The notes under the pieces were generated by a model. It was not told the DNA's origin. It made no database searches and saw only the letters and a program-made list of their open reading frames with translations. Shown one piece after another: positions 1-38,559 of a stretch of DNA of 60,000 bases (positions are counted from its first letter, which is position 1; every line of letters starts with the position of its first letter). A program made the translations under genes and the position numbers. The stretch covers positions 21,727,759 through 21,787,758 of the forward strand of contig CAIIXF020000009.1 in the NCBI GenBank assembly GCA_903813345.2. The letters run 5' to 3'. This DNA comes from Owenia fusiformis (taxonomy: Eukaryota > Annelida > Polychaeta > Sabellida > Oweniidae).

Positions 1-2395
1 TTAATAACTCTTATGGCTTTTTATTGTGATTGAAATACCGATAAACCAACATTTCATCATTTCCCACAATTCTAATTGGGATGTTTTTTGAATTATCATT
101 TTATGTATTTTATTTATCATCAATTCCAGACTTTATTATCTTGGTGGGGTCTATTAGTTGATAGTTTCTATTTTTTGCGATTTCCGATTGATTACACATG
201 TTCTGTGATGTCTCGGAGGAATACTTTTAGTAAAGAACTCTTATTAATAAAACCAGTACCAAGGGACCAGAAATGTTTATCTAGTCGGTTACAGATGATC
301 TAGTGCAATCGACAAAGGCACAAGGTGAAAAAGATTGTCCTTAGAAATCTGAGATGACCGCTTTAGAAGTCACACAGTATGCTCAAAATCTGACTCGTTC
401 AATATGTCACCACAATTGTTGAAGTGTGAAAACAAACCCCAACTATCCCAAACCATAATCCAAAGTGAAAATAAACAATGTCTCACCCCTCCCATCATTC
501 AAGTTCCATTATCACAATCCAGGACCTAAGACCAAGGGACATTCAATTCATACTTATGAGTTCATATTGCTATGTCTGGAAATGTCCAGACAAGAAACGA
601 GGACACTCCATAAACCTATGGGTTACGACAATATTTTTGGAACGACAAAATATACACTTGTACACTGGTCGGGAAAATAAGTAAATTAAACACCGAATTA
701 ACGACTTACAACACCATGTAAAACAAAGAATCCTTTCGATATACTGCAATGTCGAAGAGAAATAAATAGTTTAATTTGGGAATTGTGCTTTCATACGTAC
801 ATTAGAGTAATTTCCCAAACACCGAATTCTTTAGCTTTATACAGCTTCCTCATAAAGTCTTCAATTAATCAACGGGCTTCGCTCTCATCAAAATTATGTC
901 AATCCGTCCAATATCTTATTTGACTGTTCCCAAGAGCGTAAACTAATAACTACGACAAAGCATCTCGTCTTTAGCACTGGTCAGTATCATGATACATACG
1001 GACCAATATTCCTTTTCAAAGTGGATTTTCTTTAATTTCAACTGAAAATATCAATCCTACGTGTCTCCGGAACGCATACCGTTCTATGTCGATTACTTCA
1101 CAATCCAACGGAATTTATACCGTTTTAACAAGTAAACGTGAATCGCATCGATGTACACTTTCTCGTATCGTGTACAATGCACGCATCAGTCAAACCTGAC
1201 AGGTCACGTACACTTACCGCGGTGGCGGTGGGTTCTACGGCTTATAGCAAATAAACCTATATAGGGTGTCTCAAAAAATGTTTTAATGCTCATTCCAAGC
1301 AAAAAGACCTAGAACAACTTAAGGGCAACATCCAAAGAGAAATCCAAAACATTCCACCAGAATAATTATCAAATGTGATGAACAATGTAGCAGTAAGGAT
1401 ACAGGCTGTCATCGAAATATGAGGTTACATCAATTATGTGGTGTAAAAGGTAAAGGGTTAAAGCATCAAAAAGACAAGACTGAAATAAAAATGGTGTATT
1501 GGGGAGAAAACTTTCATGTTTTGGCTACATGACCATGCAAAAAATGTCTGAAAATATTGATTGGTTTATCTGTGCTCTTGATATACTTTGGGTACATTTT
1601 TTGATGTACAGGGTCGTCGAAGCATCCCCACGGTCAAAGGCCAGTAAGCGGCTGCAGGTATCTCCCCATTTCGACTTTCGAATGGTAGAGCAAATGTGAC
1701 CGAGGCATAACGTAGCACCCTAAGCGGATATTCCTACGTGGAATATGTACTTCATGTAATCAAATTGTCCATTCAATAACAACAAAAATGTTCATTCAAT
1801 AATAAAAAATATTTTCCAAAAAACAGTATATGAGAAAAGTAATATAACACTATCGTCAGGTCTTTTATCAGCTTGTCTGCAAATTGAAACGCAAATATTG
1901 AGATGCTACCTTTTTTGTGTTTGCCACATCCGCTCGCTTAATTGAACGCTGTGATTCGAATCCAACGTTACATGTTAGATGAAATTAAAATAAAAATGTA
2001 AATCGTCACGATCCAAAAAACAAAACACTGGTCGCCCCACGAAGACTTAACTACACTATTCAGTTTGTACATTGAGACAAAAACTGAAAGACGGTGTTAG
2101 CCGATTGATCTCAAGAATAATGAGTAGTTTTAATGAGTCAGCTGAGAACCAGAGATCATGTAGAAACACAAAAGGAAATATGAAAACAACCTTCATGATA
2201 TGTTTATAGGACATATATGATTGTTCCTTCAGACATTTTCTCCAGGCGATTGTTACTATTACTAAAGCTATCAAGAGAATAGAGTTTCCTTCTTTCTTTT
2301 ATTTGTTTTCTGTTTTATAGTGATTGGTTTTACAAAAGTTACGACTTCTCCTGTTGCTTTGTGCTTTAGTCATTTTACCATTTTCTCATTTCCAG
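1..2395. other. Intron or upstream region, no exon recognised
   Basis: AT-rich sequence ahead of the first recognised receptor exon. No ORF here resembles the missing N-terminal ANF-receptor segment or a signal peptide, so the 5' exons are probably upstream of the window. A fragment at about 430-575 matches the 3' part of the Penelope-like element at 24 kb. Near 1262 a terminus-like AGGGTGTCTCAAAAAA resembles mariner-type element ends, but no partner was found. Confidence 0.5.
430..575 (-). repeat. Fragment of Penelope-like element 3' region
   Basis: The stretch with AAACAATGTCTCACCCCTCC, then CACAATCCAGGACC and ACCAAGGGACATT, is a diverged copy of 24190-24285, which lies downstream of the reverse transcriptase in the minus-strand Penelope-like element. 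A third copy is at 38560-38760. All three have the same orientation. Inferred to be a 3'-end fragment of the same retroelement family. Confidence 0.5.
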
Positions 2396-28937
<26,542 letters not shown>

Positions 28938-28951
28938 CCAGGGAGACTTTT

Positions 28952-28957
28952 AATAAA
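28952..28957 (+). promoter_or_regulatory. Candidate polyadenylation signal AATAAA
   Basis: AATAAA 15 bp after the cyclase stop codon; close for a functional signal but canonical. A second one follows at 28992. Confidence 0.4.
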
Positions 28958-28991
28958 ATTATTTTGATCACTGCTCAACTCCCAAACTAAA

Positions 28992-28997
28992 AATAAA
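28992..28997 (+). promoter_or_regulatory. Candidate polyadenylation signal AATAAA
   Basis: Canonical AATAAA 55 bp after the stop codon, followed within 25 bp by a TGTAGTTGTTT GU-rich stretch, which makes it the better candidate for the short 3' UTR. Confidence 0.5.
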
Positions 28998-29561
28998 TGA
29001 ATTCCAAATGTAGTTGTTTCTCTGAACTGATTCAAGGTAAGGCTTGTTATTTTTTTTCAAATTCATTACATTCATTTTCTATTTTAAACATCTCATTGTT
29101 ACAGGTTTATTGAAAACATCCATATTTATTGTTCCTCAGAATCTATATAATCCATGTATCTATATACTCAATCTGTAACATAAATTTACACAATACAGGT
29201 ACACTTACATAATCAGCATAATCTGTAAATAAGAAGATATAATGGTGTTAAATCTGAAAACAAATATATATATATAAACATAAATAAAAAATTGGTTTCT
29301 GTAATTTAAGTTACTACAAATGGTGTCTGAGATGGTATTTTAAAATCAGGGTTGTTACAAATGGTGTGGTGTTAGGTTTCAAGGATGGTCAATGGAAGTT
29401 AAGATTTTTTTTTTTTTTTTAAATATTTATTCACATTTAGTAAACACTTACAATTACATATAGTATGCATTTCATTACATTTATATCATATATACCCATA
29501 TATACCTCAATGCAGATTCATTTTAAATTTAATATTATTACTATTAATCTCCTTTTATTAG

Positions 29562-29800
29562 ACTCCAGATTGAAAATCTGGAGTCTATTGTTTTTGCCTG
29601 TTTTCTTTATTATTATTATTAGACTCCAGATGAAAATCTGGAGTCTATTGCTTTTGCCAGTTTTCTTTATTATTATTATTATTATTATTATTAGACTCCA
29701 GATTTCATCTGGAGTCTATTGCTTTTGCCAGTTTTCTTATTATTATTATTATTATTAGACTCCAGATGAAATCTGGAGTCTATTGTTTTTGCCATTATTG
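29562..29800. repeat. Four tandem hairpins AGACTCCAGAT...ATCTGGAGTCT with TTA microsatellites
   Basis: GACTCCAGAT and ATCTGGAGTC occur as inverted pairs at about 29561, 29620, 29694 and 29757. Each is followed by TATTGYTTTTGCC and a TTATTATT tract, giving a period of about 60-75 bp. The right arm sequence reappears near the end of every large unit of the array (31660, 33250, 35118, 37316), so these hairpins look like repeated 5' subterminal repeats of that element. Confidence 0.75.
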
Positions 29801-31697
29801 TTTATTCTTATTCTTATTATTCTTATACTGATCACGTTTTCTCAACAACTATGAGGTATCTTTTCGAGACAATTATATGGTCAATTAAGGTTCAGTATCT
29901 AGTTGGTGGGAAATGGGGTCAAATTTTTATCTAGGTCAAAGGTCAAGAACTAGGTCAAATCCAGTACTTTGTCACTTTTTTCGATTTTCTCGGTCGTCCT
30001 TCAATATTTTCGATCCGGTTTTTTTTCATTGTGTTCCTTATAAAAAAGTAGGAAAGCTAGGGTCGATTTAGTTTTTTGAAATCTCAAACCCATTTCGAGA
30101 TATCAGTGTCCGAAAACGAGGTCCAAAAAAAATTCTCCGAATCAAATGTCCAGGATATTAGTCTTATAGGAAATTTTCTCAGGATTCCGAATCTGAAAAC
30201 CAAATTTGAATCAGACTTCCGGTTCGGAAGTTATGGCGTTTTGAAAGCTCAAAAATCGCTAAATTTGGTGCCCATGTTAAGTCAATGGGAAAAAAAGATT
30301 TTTTTGAAGTGAAAAATACGAAATATAGACTGAGTTCAGCTAAATATAATGAAAGCTTTTAAAAGAATGGGACCTGAAAAGTCATCTAGCTTCAAAATTT
30401 GGACACCAAAATGCCTAGGTCAAAATCTAGGTCAAATTCAAAGTTTTTCCTTATTTTTGCTATTCTGACACTACAGATTAATTATATTCTTCGAAATTTT
30501 GTATACATGTAGCCAAGAGTGCGCTAATAGTGTTAGCCTTTTGCCGTCAGAAAGTATTTTGCCCCACTTTTGAGATATGGTGTCCGAAAAGTAGGTCAAA
30601 ATAAAAAATTCTCCAAATTTAACGTGTGAGTTATGAACTAAGTATAGAATTTTCTCAGGAATCCGAATCTGCAAACCAAATTTCGATTTGACTTCAGGTT
30701 CGGAAGTTATGACATTTTAAAAGCTCAAAAATCGCTATATTTGGTGCCCCATGTTATGTCAATGGGAAAAAAGATTTTTTTTGAAGTGTAAAATACGAGA
30801 CATAGACTAAGTACACCTTAAAATAATGAAAGCCTATTGAAAGAAGGGAACCTCGAAGGCTACCTAATTTCAAAATTTGGACACCAAAATCCCTAGGTCA
30901 AAATCTAGGTCAAATTCATAGTTTATCCTTATTTTTGCGATTCTGACACTACACTTTAATTATATTCCTCGAAATTGTGTATGCATGTAGCCAAGAGTGT
31001 GCTAATAGCGTTAGCCTTTTGCCGTCAGAAAGTATTTTGACCCACTTTTGAGATATGGTGTCCGAAAAGTAGGTGAAAATAAAAAATTCTCCAAATTTAA
31101 CGTTTGAGTTATGAATTAAGAATAGAAATTTCTCAGAAATCCGAATCTGCAAACTAAATTTCAATCCGACTTCCGGTTCAGAAGTTATGGCGTGTCCGAA
31201 AAGTAGGTCAAAATAAAAATTCGCAAAATTTAACGTATGAGTTATGAATTAGAGGTAGAATTTTGTCAGGAATCCGAATCTGCAAATCAAATTTCGATCC
31301 GACTCCCGGTTCGGAAGTTATGGCGTTTTGAAATTTCAAGAAAAATCGATCTGATGGTATCCTGATAGAAAGTCAAGAGTAGAGAAGAAAATATTGAAAA
31401 ATGCATCCATCCTTCCTTTCTGATCCTATCCTATCCTTCCTATCTACCCTTGCTTCGTATCCTCTCCTTCCTATTCTATCCCTTCTTCCTATTCTATTCT
31501 ATCCTTCTTTCCTATTCTATCCTATCGTTCCTTCCTATTCTATCCTATCCTTCCTTCCTTTTTCATCCATCCATCCATCCATCTTTTGCTGGATGACTTA
31601 GCTTATTTTGGATGACTTGGCTTATTCTGGATGACTCGGCTAAAAAAAGTCTAGATCTGGAGTCTGAAATTGAACTCGTTCAATTTCCAAAATCTAG
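29801..31697 (+). repeat. Array unit A
   Basis: Head with TTTTCTCAACAACTATGAGG, then two core repeats anchored at 30413 and 30893 (CTAGGTCAAAATCTAGGTC) and a truncated third from about 31190. A CTATCCTTCCTT-type microsatellite at 31395-31580 and GATGACTNGGCTTATT repeats precede the hairpin AAATTGAAC-TC-GTTCAATTT and CTAG at 31694-31697. Confidence 0.7.
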
Positions 31698-33289
31698 TTA
31701 TTATTATTTTTCTTTCCGAACCAGTTTTCTCAGCAACTAGAAGGACTTACTTAAATCTGTTAACACAGTCAACTGGGTAATGAGACCTAGTTTCTGGGAA
31801 ATTAGGTCAAATGTTTATCTAGGTCAAAGGTCAAAAACTAGGTCAAATCGTTAGTTTTCACTATTTTACGAGTTTTCTCAGTCGTCCTTCGGTATTTTCG
31901 CTCTGGGTTTTTTTCATCATGTTCCTTAGAAAAAAAGGTAATTCCGAAAGGCAAACCGTTTTTTGATTACTCTTACCGATTTTGAGATATGGCGTCCGAA
32001 AAGTAGGTCAGAACATAAAAAGTTCTCCAAAATCAACGTGTGAATTATCAAATAAGTGTAGAATTATCTCAGGAATCCGAATCTGCAAACAAAATTTCGA
32101 TCCGACTTCCGGTCCGGAAGTTATGGCGTTTTGAAATCTCAAAAATCGCTAAATTTGGCGCCCATGTTAAGTCAATGGGGAAAAAGACTTTTTTCGAAGT
32201 GTAAAATACAAGATAGAGACTGAGTACAGCTTAACATAATGAATGCCTTTAAAAGAAAGGGACCTCAAAAGCTACATAGCTTCAAAATTTGGACACCAAA
32301 ATGCCTAGGTCAAAATCTAGGTCAAATTCATAGTTTTCCTTATTTTTACGATTCTGACACTACACTTGAATAATTTGCTTCAAAATTTTGTATACAGATA
32401 GCAAAGAGTGTGTTAATAGTGTGAGCCTTTTGCCGTCAGAAAGTATTTTGACCCACTTTTGAGATATGGTGTCCGAAAAGTAGGTCAAAATAAAAAGTTC
32501 TCCAAATTTAACATATGAGCTATGAATTAAGGGTAGAATTTTCCCAGGAATCCGAATCTGCAAACCAAATTTCAATCCGACTATCGGTTCGGAAGTTATG
32601 GCGTTTTGAAATCTCAAAAATCGCTAAATTTGGTGCCCCATGTTATGTCAATGAGAAAAAAGATTTTTTTGAAGTGTAAAATACCAGATATAAACTGAGT
32701 ACAGCTTAACATTCTGAAAGCCTTCAAAAGAAGGGGACCTCGAAGGCTATCTCGCTTTAAAATTTGGACACCAAAATGCCTAGGTCAAAATGTAGGTCAA
32801 ATTCATAGTTTTTCCTTATTTTTGCGATTCTGACATTACACTTTAATGATTTGCTTCGAAATTTTGTATACAGGTACCAAAGAGTGTGCTCATAGTGTAA
32901 GCCTTTTGCCGTCACAAAGTATTTTGACCCACTTTTGAGATATGGTGTCTGAAAAGCAGGTCAAAATAAAAAGTTCTCCAAATTTAACGTATGAGTTATG
33001 AATTAAGGGTAGAATTTTCTCAGGAATCAGAATCTTTAAACCAAATTTCGATCCAACTTCTGATTAGATAGTTATAGCCGTTTGAAGTCTCGAAAAGTCG
33101 ATATGATGATATCCCCATGTTAAGCCAATGGAGTCGAAGATAACATTCTTAAGAGTTGTCTAAATGTCTATATTCTAGCTGACTCAGCTTATTCTGAATG
33201 ACTCAGCTTACAAGTATTTGGATGACTCAGCTTAAAAAAAGTATTAAATCTGGAGTCTTAAATTGAACTTGTTCAATTTACATGTCTAG
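31698..33289 (+). repeat. Array unit B
   Basis: 1592 bp. Head at 31730 (TTTTCTCAGCAACTAGAAGG), core anchors at 32307 and 32780 (473 bp apart), a GACTCAGCTTATTCTGAATG block, subterminal ATCTGGAGTC, hairpin with loop TT, spacer ACATGT and CTAG at 33286-33289. Confidence 0.75.
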
Positions 33290-35159
33290 TTATTCTTCCT
33301 CCTTCCCAGATTTCTCACCAACTAGAAGAGCTTACTTTAAGCTGCTTACATGATCAACTAGGGAATGTATCTGGCTTTCTGGGAAATTAGGTCAAATTTT
33401 TATCTAGGTCAAAGGTCAAGAACTAGGTCAAATCCAGTACTTTGTCACTTTTTTCAATTTTCTCGGTCGTCCTTCAATATTTTCAATCCGGGTTTTTTTC
33501 ATTGTGTTCCTCATAAAAAAGTAGGGGAAAACAGGTCGATTTAGTTTTTTGATATCTCAAACCGATTTCGAGATATCAGTGTCCGAAAACGAGGTCCAAA
33601 AAAAAGTTCTCCCAATTCAATGTCCACGCTACTGGTCTTGTAGGAAATTTTCTCAGGATTCCGAATCTGAAAACCAAATTTAGATCCGACTTCCGGTTCG
33701 GAAGTTATATCGTTTTGAAAGCTCAAAAATCGCTAAATTTGGTGCCCATGTTAAGTCAATGGGAAAAAAGATTTTTTTGAAGTGAAAAATACGAAATATA
33801 GACTGAGTTCAGCTAAATATAATGGAAGCTTTTAAAAGAAGGGGACCTCAAAAGCCATCTAGCTTAAAAATTTGGACACAAAAATGCCAAGGTCAAAATC
33901 TAGGTCAAATTCAAAGTTTTTCCTTATTTTTGCGATTCTGACACTACACTTTAATTATATTCTTCGAAATCGTGTATACATGTAGCCAAGAGTGTGCTAA
34001 TAGTGTTAGTCTTTTGCCGTCAGGAAGTATTTTGACCCACTTTTGAGATATGGTGTCCCAAAAGTAGGTCAAAATAAAAAAATCTTCAAATTTAACTTAT
34101 GAGTTATGAATCAGGGGTAGAATTTTGTCAGGAATCCGAATCTGCAAACCATATTTCGATCCGACTTCCGGTTCGGAAGTTATGGCGTGTCCAAAAAGTA
34201 GGTCAAAATAAAAAAATTCTAAATTTATCGTATGAGTTATGAATTAGGGGTAGAATTTTATCAGGAATCCGAATCTGCAAACCAAATTTCGATTCGACAT
34301 CTTGTTTAGAAGTTATGATGTTTTGAAAGCTCAAAAATCGCTAAATTTGGTGCCCCATGTTAAATCAATGGGACCGTATAATTTTTTGAAGTGTAAAAAT
34401 ACAAGATATAGAATGAGTACAGCTAAACATAATGAAAGCCCATAAAAGAAGGGGACCTCAAAAGCTACTTTCCTTCAAAATTTGGACACCAAAATACCTA
34501 GTTCAAAATCTAGGTCAAATTCTTAGTTTTTTCTTATTTTTGCAATTCGGACACTACACTTCAATGATATTCTTCGAAATTTTGTATACATGTAGCAAAG
34601 AGTGTGCTTATAATGTTAACTTTTTGCCGTCAAGTAGTTTTTAGGCCCACTTTTGAGATCTGGTGATCGAAATGTAGGTCAAAATAAAAAGTTCTCCAAA
34701 TTTAACGTATGAGTTATGAATTAGGGGCATAATTTCCTAAGGAATCCGGATCTGAAATTAAAATTGCAATCCTACCCCCAGTTAAGCCATTTTGAAGTTT
34801 GAAATTCGCAGTTGCCAGTATTCACGATGCAGATTGATCAAATAAACTTTCAAAAATTCCTACATACCCTACTTTACCTCCCTACCTACTCAGCTACTTA
34901 TTTGACTACTTACTCAATTGCTTAATTAGTTATTACTTACTTAGCTACTCACTCAGCTACTAACTCAGGTACTTACTCAGCTACTTACTCAGCTACCTAC
35001 TCAGCTTTTTACCCAGTTACTTACTCAGCTACTTACTCAACTACTACTAAGGTACTTACTCAGCTAATTACTCAGTTACTTACTCAGCTCTTTACTGATC
35101 TATCTAGGTAAAATAAATCTGGAGTCTTAAATTGAACTTGTTCAATTTCACAAATCTAG
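33290..35159 (+). repeat. Array unit C
   Basis: 1870 bp. Head TTCTCACCAACTAGAAGAGC, core anchors at 33888 and 34499 with an extra truncated core of about 130 bp between them. A long CTACTTACTCAG-type microsatellite at about 34860-35095 precedes ATCTGGAGTC, the hairpin, spacer CACAAAT and CTAG at 35156-35159. Confidence 0.75.
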
Positions 35160-37355
35160 TTATTATTATTCTTCCTCCTCACCAAATTTCTCGTCAACTA
35201 TAACAGCTTACTTAATCCAACTTACATGGTTAACTAAAGACTGAAACCGGCTTTCTGGGAAATTAGGTCAAATTTTTATCTAGGTCAAAGGTCAAGAACT
35301 AGGTCAAATCTTACATTTTCAACATTCTTCATCATATCTTCGTTAATATTCTTCGTAACTCCTTCATCTTTTTTTCATCGTGTAGCTTAGAAAAAGGCGA
35401 ATCAAAGATATGTCATCAGAATTTTGATTACTCTTACCGATTTTGAGATATGGCGTCCGAAATGTAGGTCACGCCTAAACATGCTCCAAATCAAATGTGT
35501 GAGCTATGAAAAAGATGTAGAATTTTCTCAGGAATCCAAATCTGCAAACCAAATTTGGATCGGACTTCCGGTTCGGAAGTTATGGCGTTTTGAATGCTCA
35601 AAAATCGCTAAATTTGGTGCCTTTGTTAAGTCAATGGGAAAAAAGACTTTTTCGAAGTGTAAAATACAGGATATTGACTGAGTACAGCTTAACATAATGA
35701 ATGCTTATAAAAGAAGGGGACCTCAAAAGCTACATAGCTTCAAAATTTGGACACCAAAATGACTAGGTCAAAATCTAGGTCAAATTCATAGTTTTTACTT
35801 ATTTTTACGATTCTGACATTACACTTTAATAATTTACTTCAAAATTTTGTATACAGGTAGCAAAGAGTGTGCTAATAGTGTTAGCCTTTTGCCGTCAGAA
35901 AGTATTTTGACCCACTTTTGAGATATGGTGTCCGAAAAGTAGGTCAAAATAAAAAGTTCTCCAGATTCAACGTATGAGTTATGAATTAAGGGTAGAATCT
36001 TCTCAGGAATCCGAATCTGCAAACCAAATTATGATCCGACTGCCGGTTCGGAAGTTATGGCGTGTCCAAAAAGTAGGTCAAAATAAAAAAATTCCAAATT
36101 TAACGTATGAATTATGAATTAGGGGTAGAATTTTGTCAGAAATCCGTATCTGCAAACCAAATTTCGATCCGACTTTCGGTTCGAAACTTATGGCGTTTTG
36201 AAAGCTCAAAAATAGCTAAATTTGTGCCCCATGTTAAGTCAATGGGAAAAAAGATTTTTTTGAAGTGTAATAAACGAGATATAGACTGAGTACAGATTAA
36301 TATAATGATAGCCCTTTAAAGAAGGGGACCTAAAAAGCCAACTAGCTTCAAAATCTGGACAGCAAATTGCCTAGGTCAAAATCTAGGTCAAATTCATAGT
36401 TTTTCCTTATTTTTGTGATTCTGACACTACATTTTAATGATTTGCTTCAAAATTTTGTATACAGGTAGCAAAGAGTGTGCTAATAGTGTCAGCCTTTTGC
36501 CGTCAGAAAGTATTTTGACCCACTTTTGAGATATGGTGTCCGAAAAGTAGGTCAAAATAAAAAAATCTCTAAATTTAATGTATGATGTATGACTTAAGGG
36601 TAGAATTTTGCTCAGGAATCCGAATCTGCAAACCAAATTTCAATCCGACCCTCGGTCCGAAAGTTATGGCGTTTTGAAAGCTCAAAAATCGCTGAATATG
36701 GTGCCCCATGTTATGTCAATTAGAAAAAATATTTTTTTGATATACGAGATATTGACCGAGTACAGCTTATTATTCTGAAAGCCTATAAAAGAAGGGGACC
36801 TCAAAGGCTATCTAGCTTTAAAATTTGGACACCAAAATGCCCAGGTCAAAATCTAGGTCAAATTCATAGTTTTTCCTTATTTTTACGTTTCTGACATTAC
36901 ACTAATATGATTTGCTTCAAAATTTTGTATACAGGTAGCAAAGAGTGTGCTTATAGTGTTAGCCTTTTGCCGTCAGAAAGTATTTTGACCCACTTTTGAG
37001 ATATTTGTGTCCGAAAAGTAGGTCAAAGTAAAAAGTTCTCCATATTTAATGTATGAGTTATGAATTAAAAGTAGAAATGTCTCAGGAATCCAAATCTTTA
37101 AACCAAATTTTGATCCACCTTCTGATTAGATAGTTATAGCAGTTTGAAGTCTCGGAAAGTCGATATGATGATATCCCCATGTTAAGCCAATGGAGTCGAA
37201 GATAACATTCTTAAAAGTTGTCTAAATGTCTATATTCTAGCTGACTCAGCTTATTCTGAATGACTCAGCTTACAACTAAGTAATTGGATGACTCAGCTTG
37301 AAAAAAGGTTTAAATCTGGAGTCTTAAATTGAACTTGTTCAATTTACATGTCTAG
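35160..37355 (+). repeat. Array unit D
   Basis: 2196 bp, the longest unit. Head TTCTCGTCAACTATAACAGC; three core anchors at 35763, 36371 and 36841 plus a truncated core near 36060. A GACTCAGCTTATTCTGAATG block like that of unit B precedes ATCTGGAGTC, the hairpin, ACATGT and CTAG at 37352-37355. Its last 250 bp are almost the same as those of unit B. Confidence 0.75.
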
Positions 37356-37639
37356 TTATTATTATCTTTTTATTAGAAGCATACCACATATAATCTTTAT
37401 ATTCTCATTCATCCATGTATTCATCCATTCATTCACTCACTCAATCAATCATTCTCTCACTCACTCATTTTCATTCATTTACTCATTTATTCAACATCAT
37501 TCATCTGGGTTGCATTTAAATTATCTCACCACAAAAATACTAATTCAAAACATTTTATTATAAAAGTTAGACCAAACTTCATTTTTATTCACATTTTTAG
37601 TTTCTACATATAATTTGAAGTGCTCAATAAACTGATAAT

Positions 37640-38084
37640 ATGATGGCTCTAAGTTTTCAAGAAAACTGGTATATAAAGTATGTTTCATTATTATATAGCC
37701 GCATTAAAAATGATATAACCATCATCCTTTGGTTTATGTCCGTACAAAATGTCATTCTCTGTTATTTTTATCTTATATCCAGCTTTTTCCATATATGTAC
37801 TAAATCTAGTCCATATTTCATTATTTTACTCACATTCCCACAGCATGTGTTTGATCGTATGTCTCATATTACAATTTGGGCATTTGTTCGATTCTTTTAT
37901 GTTCATCTTTTGTAATTTCTCATTACATATTAAGATATTATGTAACACTTTATATTGAAAAATCCATAATCTTGTTTCATCGACTACTTTTCTTGGAAGT
38001 AAAAATATATCCTTAATTTGTTCCTCATTAAAAGTTTCCTCTAATTTTGTTATTCCTGCATTTTTTTCAAATTCTCTTTTGTTT
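37640..38084 (-). pseudogene. C-terminal fragment of an L1/Tx1-type LINE ORF2
   Basis: Minus-strand reading from 38084 gives KLEETFNEEQIKDIF, then WIFQYKVLHNILICNEKLQK, MNIKESNKCPNC and IKHMLWEC, then a stop codon and EIWTRFSTYM. The 'QY+ILH-IL-TN--L---GI-ES--C--C---ET--H--WEC' pattern is the zinc-binding end of L1/Tx1 ORF2 proteins (family knowledge). The fragment is 5'-truncated exactly at the target duplication, lacks the reverse transcriptase, and contains the in-frame stop after WEC, so it is dead. Confidence 0.75.
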
Positions 38085-38559
38085 AATGGAAGTTAAGATG
38101 CCAGAATCAGACTCAGAGTATTTTAAAGATGTCTCAGTAGTATCATAATGCCACTGAATCTTTGATATCTCTCAATATACATTATATTTGGGAATTTCTA
38201 ATAAAAGATGGCAGTAATTTAGTGACAGATTTCAATACATGTATTTCATTTTTTAGTCTCTATCTTCTCAAATACCAGCTATAAAATACACTATCTCTGT
38301 TGAAACTACAACCTGAAAGAACCCTCTGTATAAATGCTATATAATAGGTACTGCATATCATATATCGTAATTTGTATTTTAAATATTCCCTTTTAATGAG
38401 CGATCTCTGGCATTCACAGACAGGGTGATCATAATCATGTCCCATCATTTACCAAATGTCCACAAAAATTATCTTTATGAGGGTAACATGAACTTTAAAA
38501 GTTGCTTAATCTCAATTTCTTTAATCCACAGTCTACCACATTGTCTATTCCTGAGGCTG

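Larger units (their letters stand above)
28938..29405 (+). other. 3' untranslated region and downstream sequence
   Basis: AT-rich stretch after the cyclase stop codon. Candidate poly(A) signals are listed separately; the true cleavage site cannot be read from sequence. It ends at the target-site copy of the L1-like insertion (29391-29405). Confidence 0.5.
29562..37367 (+). mobile_element. Head-to-tail array of four Helentron/HINE-like units (candidate)
   Basis: Four units end at 31697, 33289, 35159 and 37355 in the same string: ATCTGGAGTCTNAAATTGAAC, then the hairpin AAATTGAAC-NN-GTTCAATTT, a 6-8 base spacer and CTAG followed by T. Each next unit starts at once with TTATT, TTCTCANCAACTA and a GGTCAAAGGTCAAGAACTAGGTC-like head. 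Inside each are two or three roughly 475-bp core repeats and, before the end, a microsatellite (for example CTATCCTTCCTT at 31400-31580, CTACTTACTCAG at 34880-35090). A 3' hairpin plus CTAG, tandem core repeats and head-to-tail arrays are known for non-autonomous Helitron/Helentron elements. No Rep/helicase gene is present. Confidence 0.6.
29391..38099 (-). mobile_element. 5'-truncated L1/Tx1-like LINE insertion, split by a nested tandem array
   Basis: A perfect 15-bp direct repeat AATGGAAGTTAAGAT (29391-29405 and 38085-38099) bounds the insertion. Right after the left copy comes a run of T (29405-29420), the poly(A) tail of a minus-strand element, then its 3' UTR to about 29552. The element resumes at about 37368 and runs to 38084, where a C-terminal ORF2 fragment is encoded on the minus strand. 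The 7.8 kb between is a later insertion (29562-37367). The intact target duplication and poly(A) tract support insertion by target-primed reverse transcription. Confidence 0.82.

Noticed and set aside
2324-2395. Leader-like hydrophobic stretch (LLLLLCALVILP) before the first recognised exon
   Set aside because: The frame starts at TTG rather than ATG, and the hydrophobic run is produced by a pyrimidine-rich splice acceptor tract ending TTTCCAG. Receptor cyclases need about 100 more residues before this point.
29465-29758. 97-codon ORF rich in Ile/Tyr
   Set aside because: It is a reading through TTA/ATT microsatellites and the hairpin repeats.
30076-36636. Repeated ORFs such as QIRIPEKILPLIHNSYVKFG on the minus strand of the array
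   Set aside because: The similar proteins arise because the core DNA repeats are similar. Stops and frameshifts fall at random and no start or domain is conserved.
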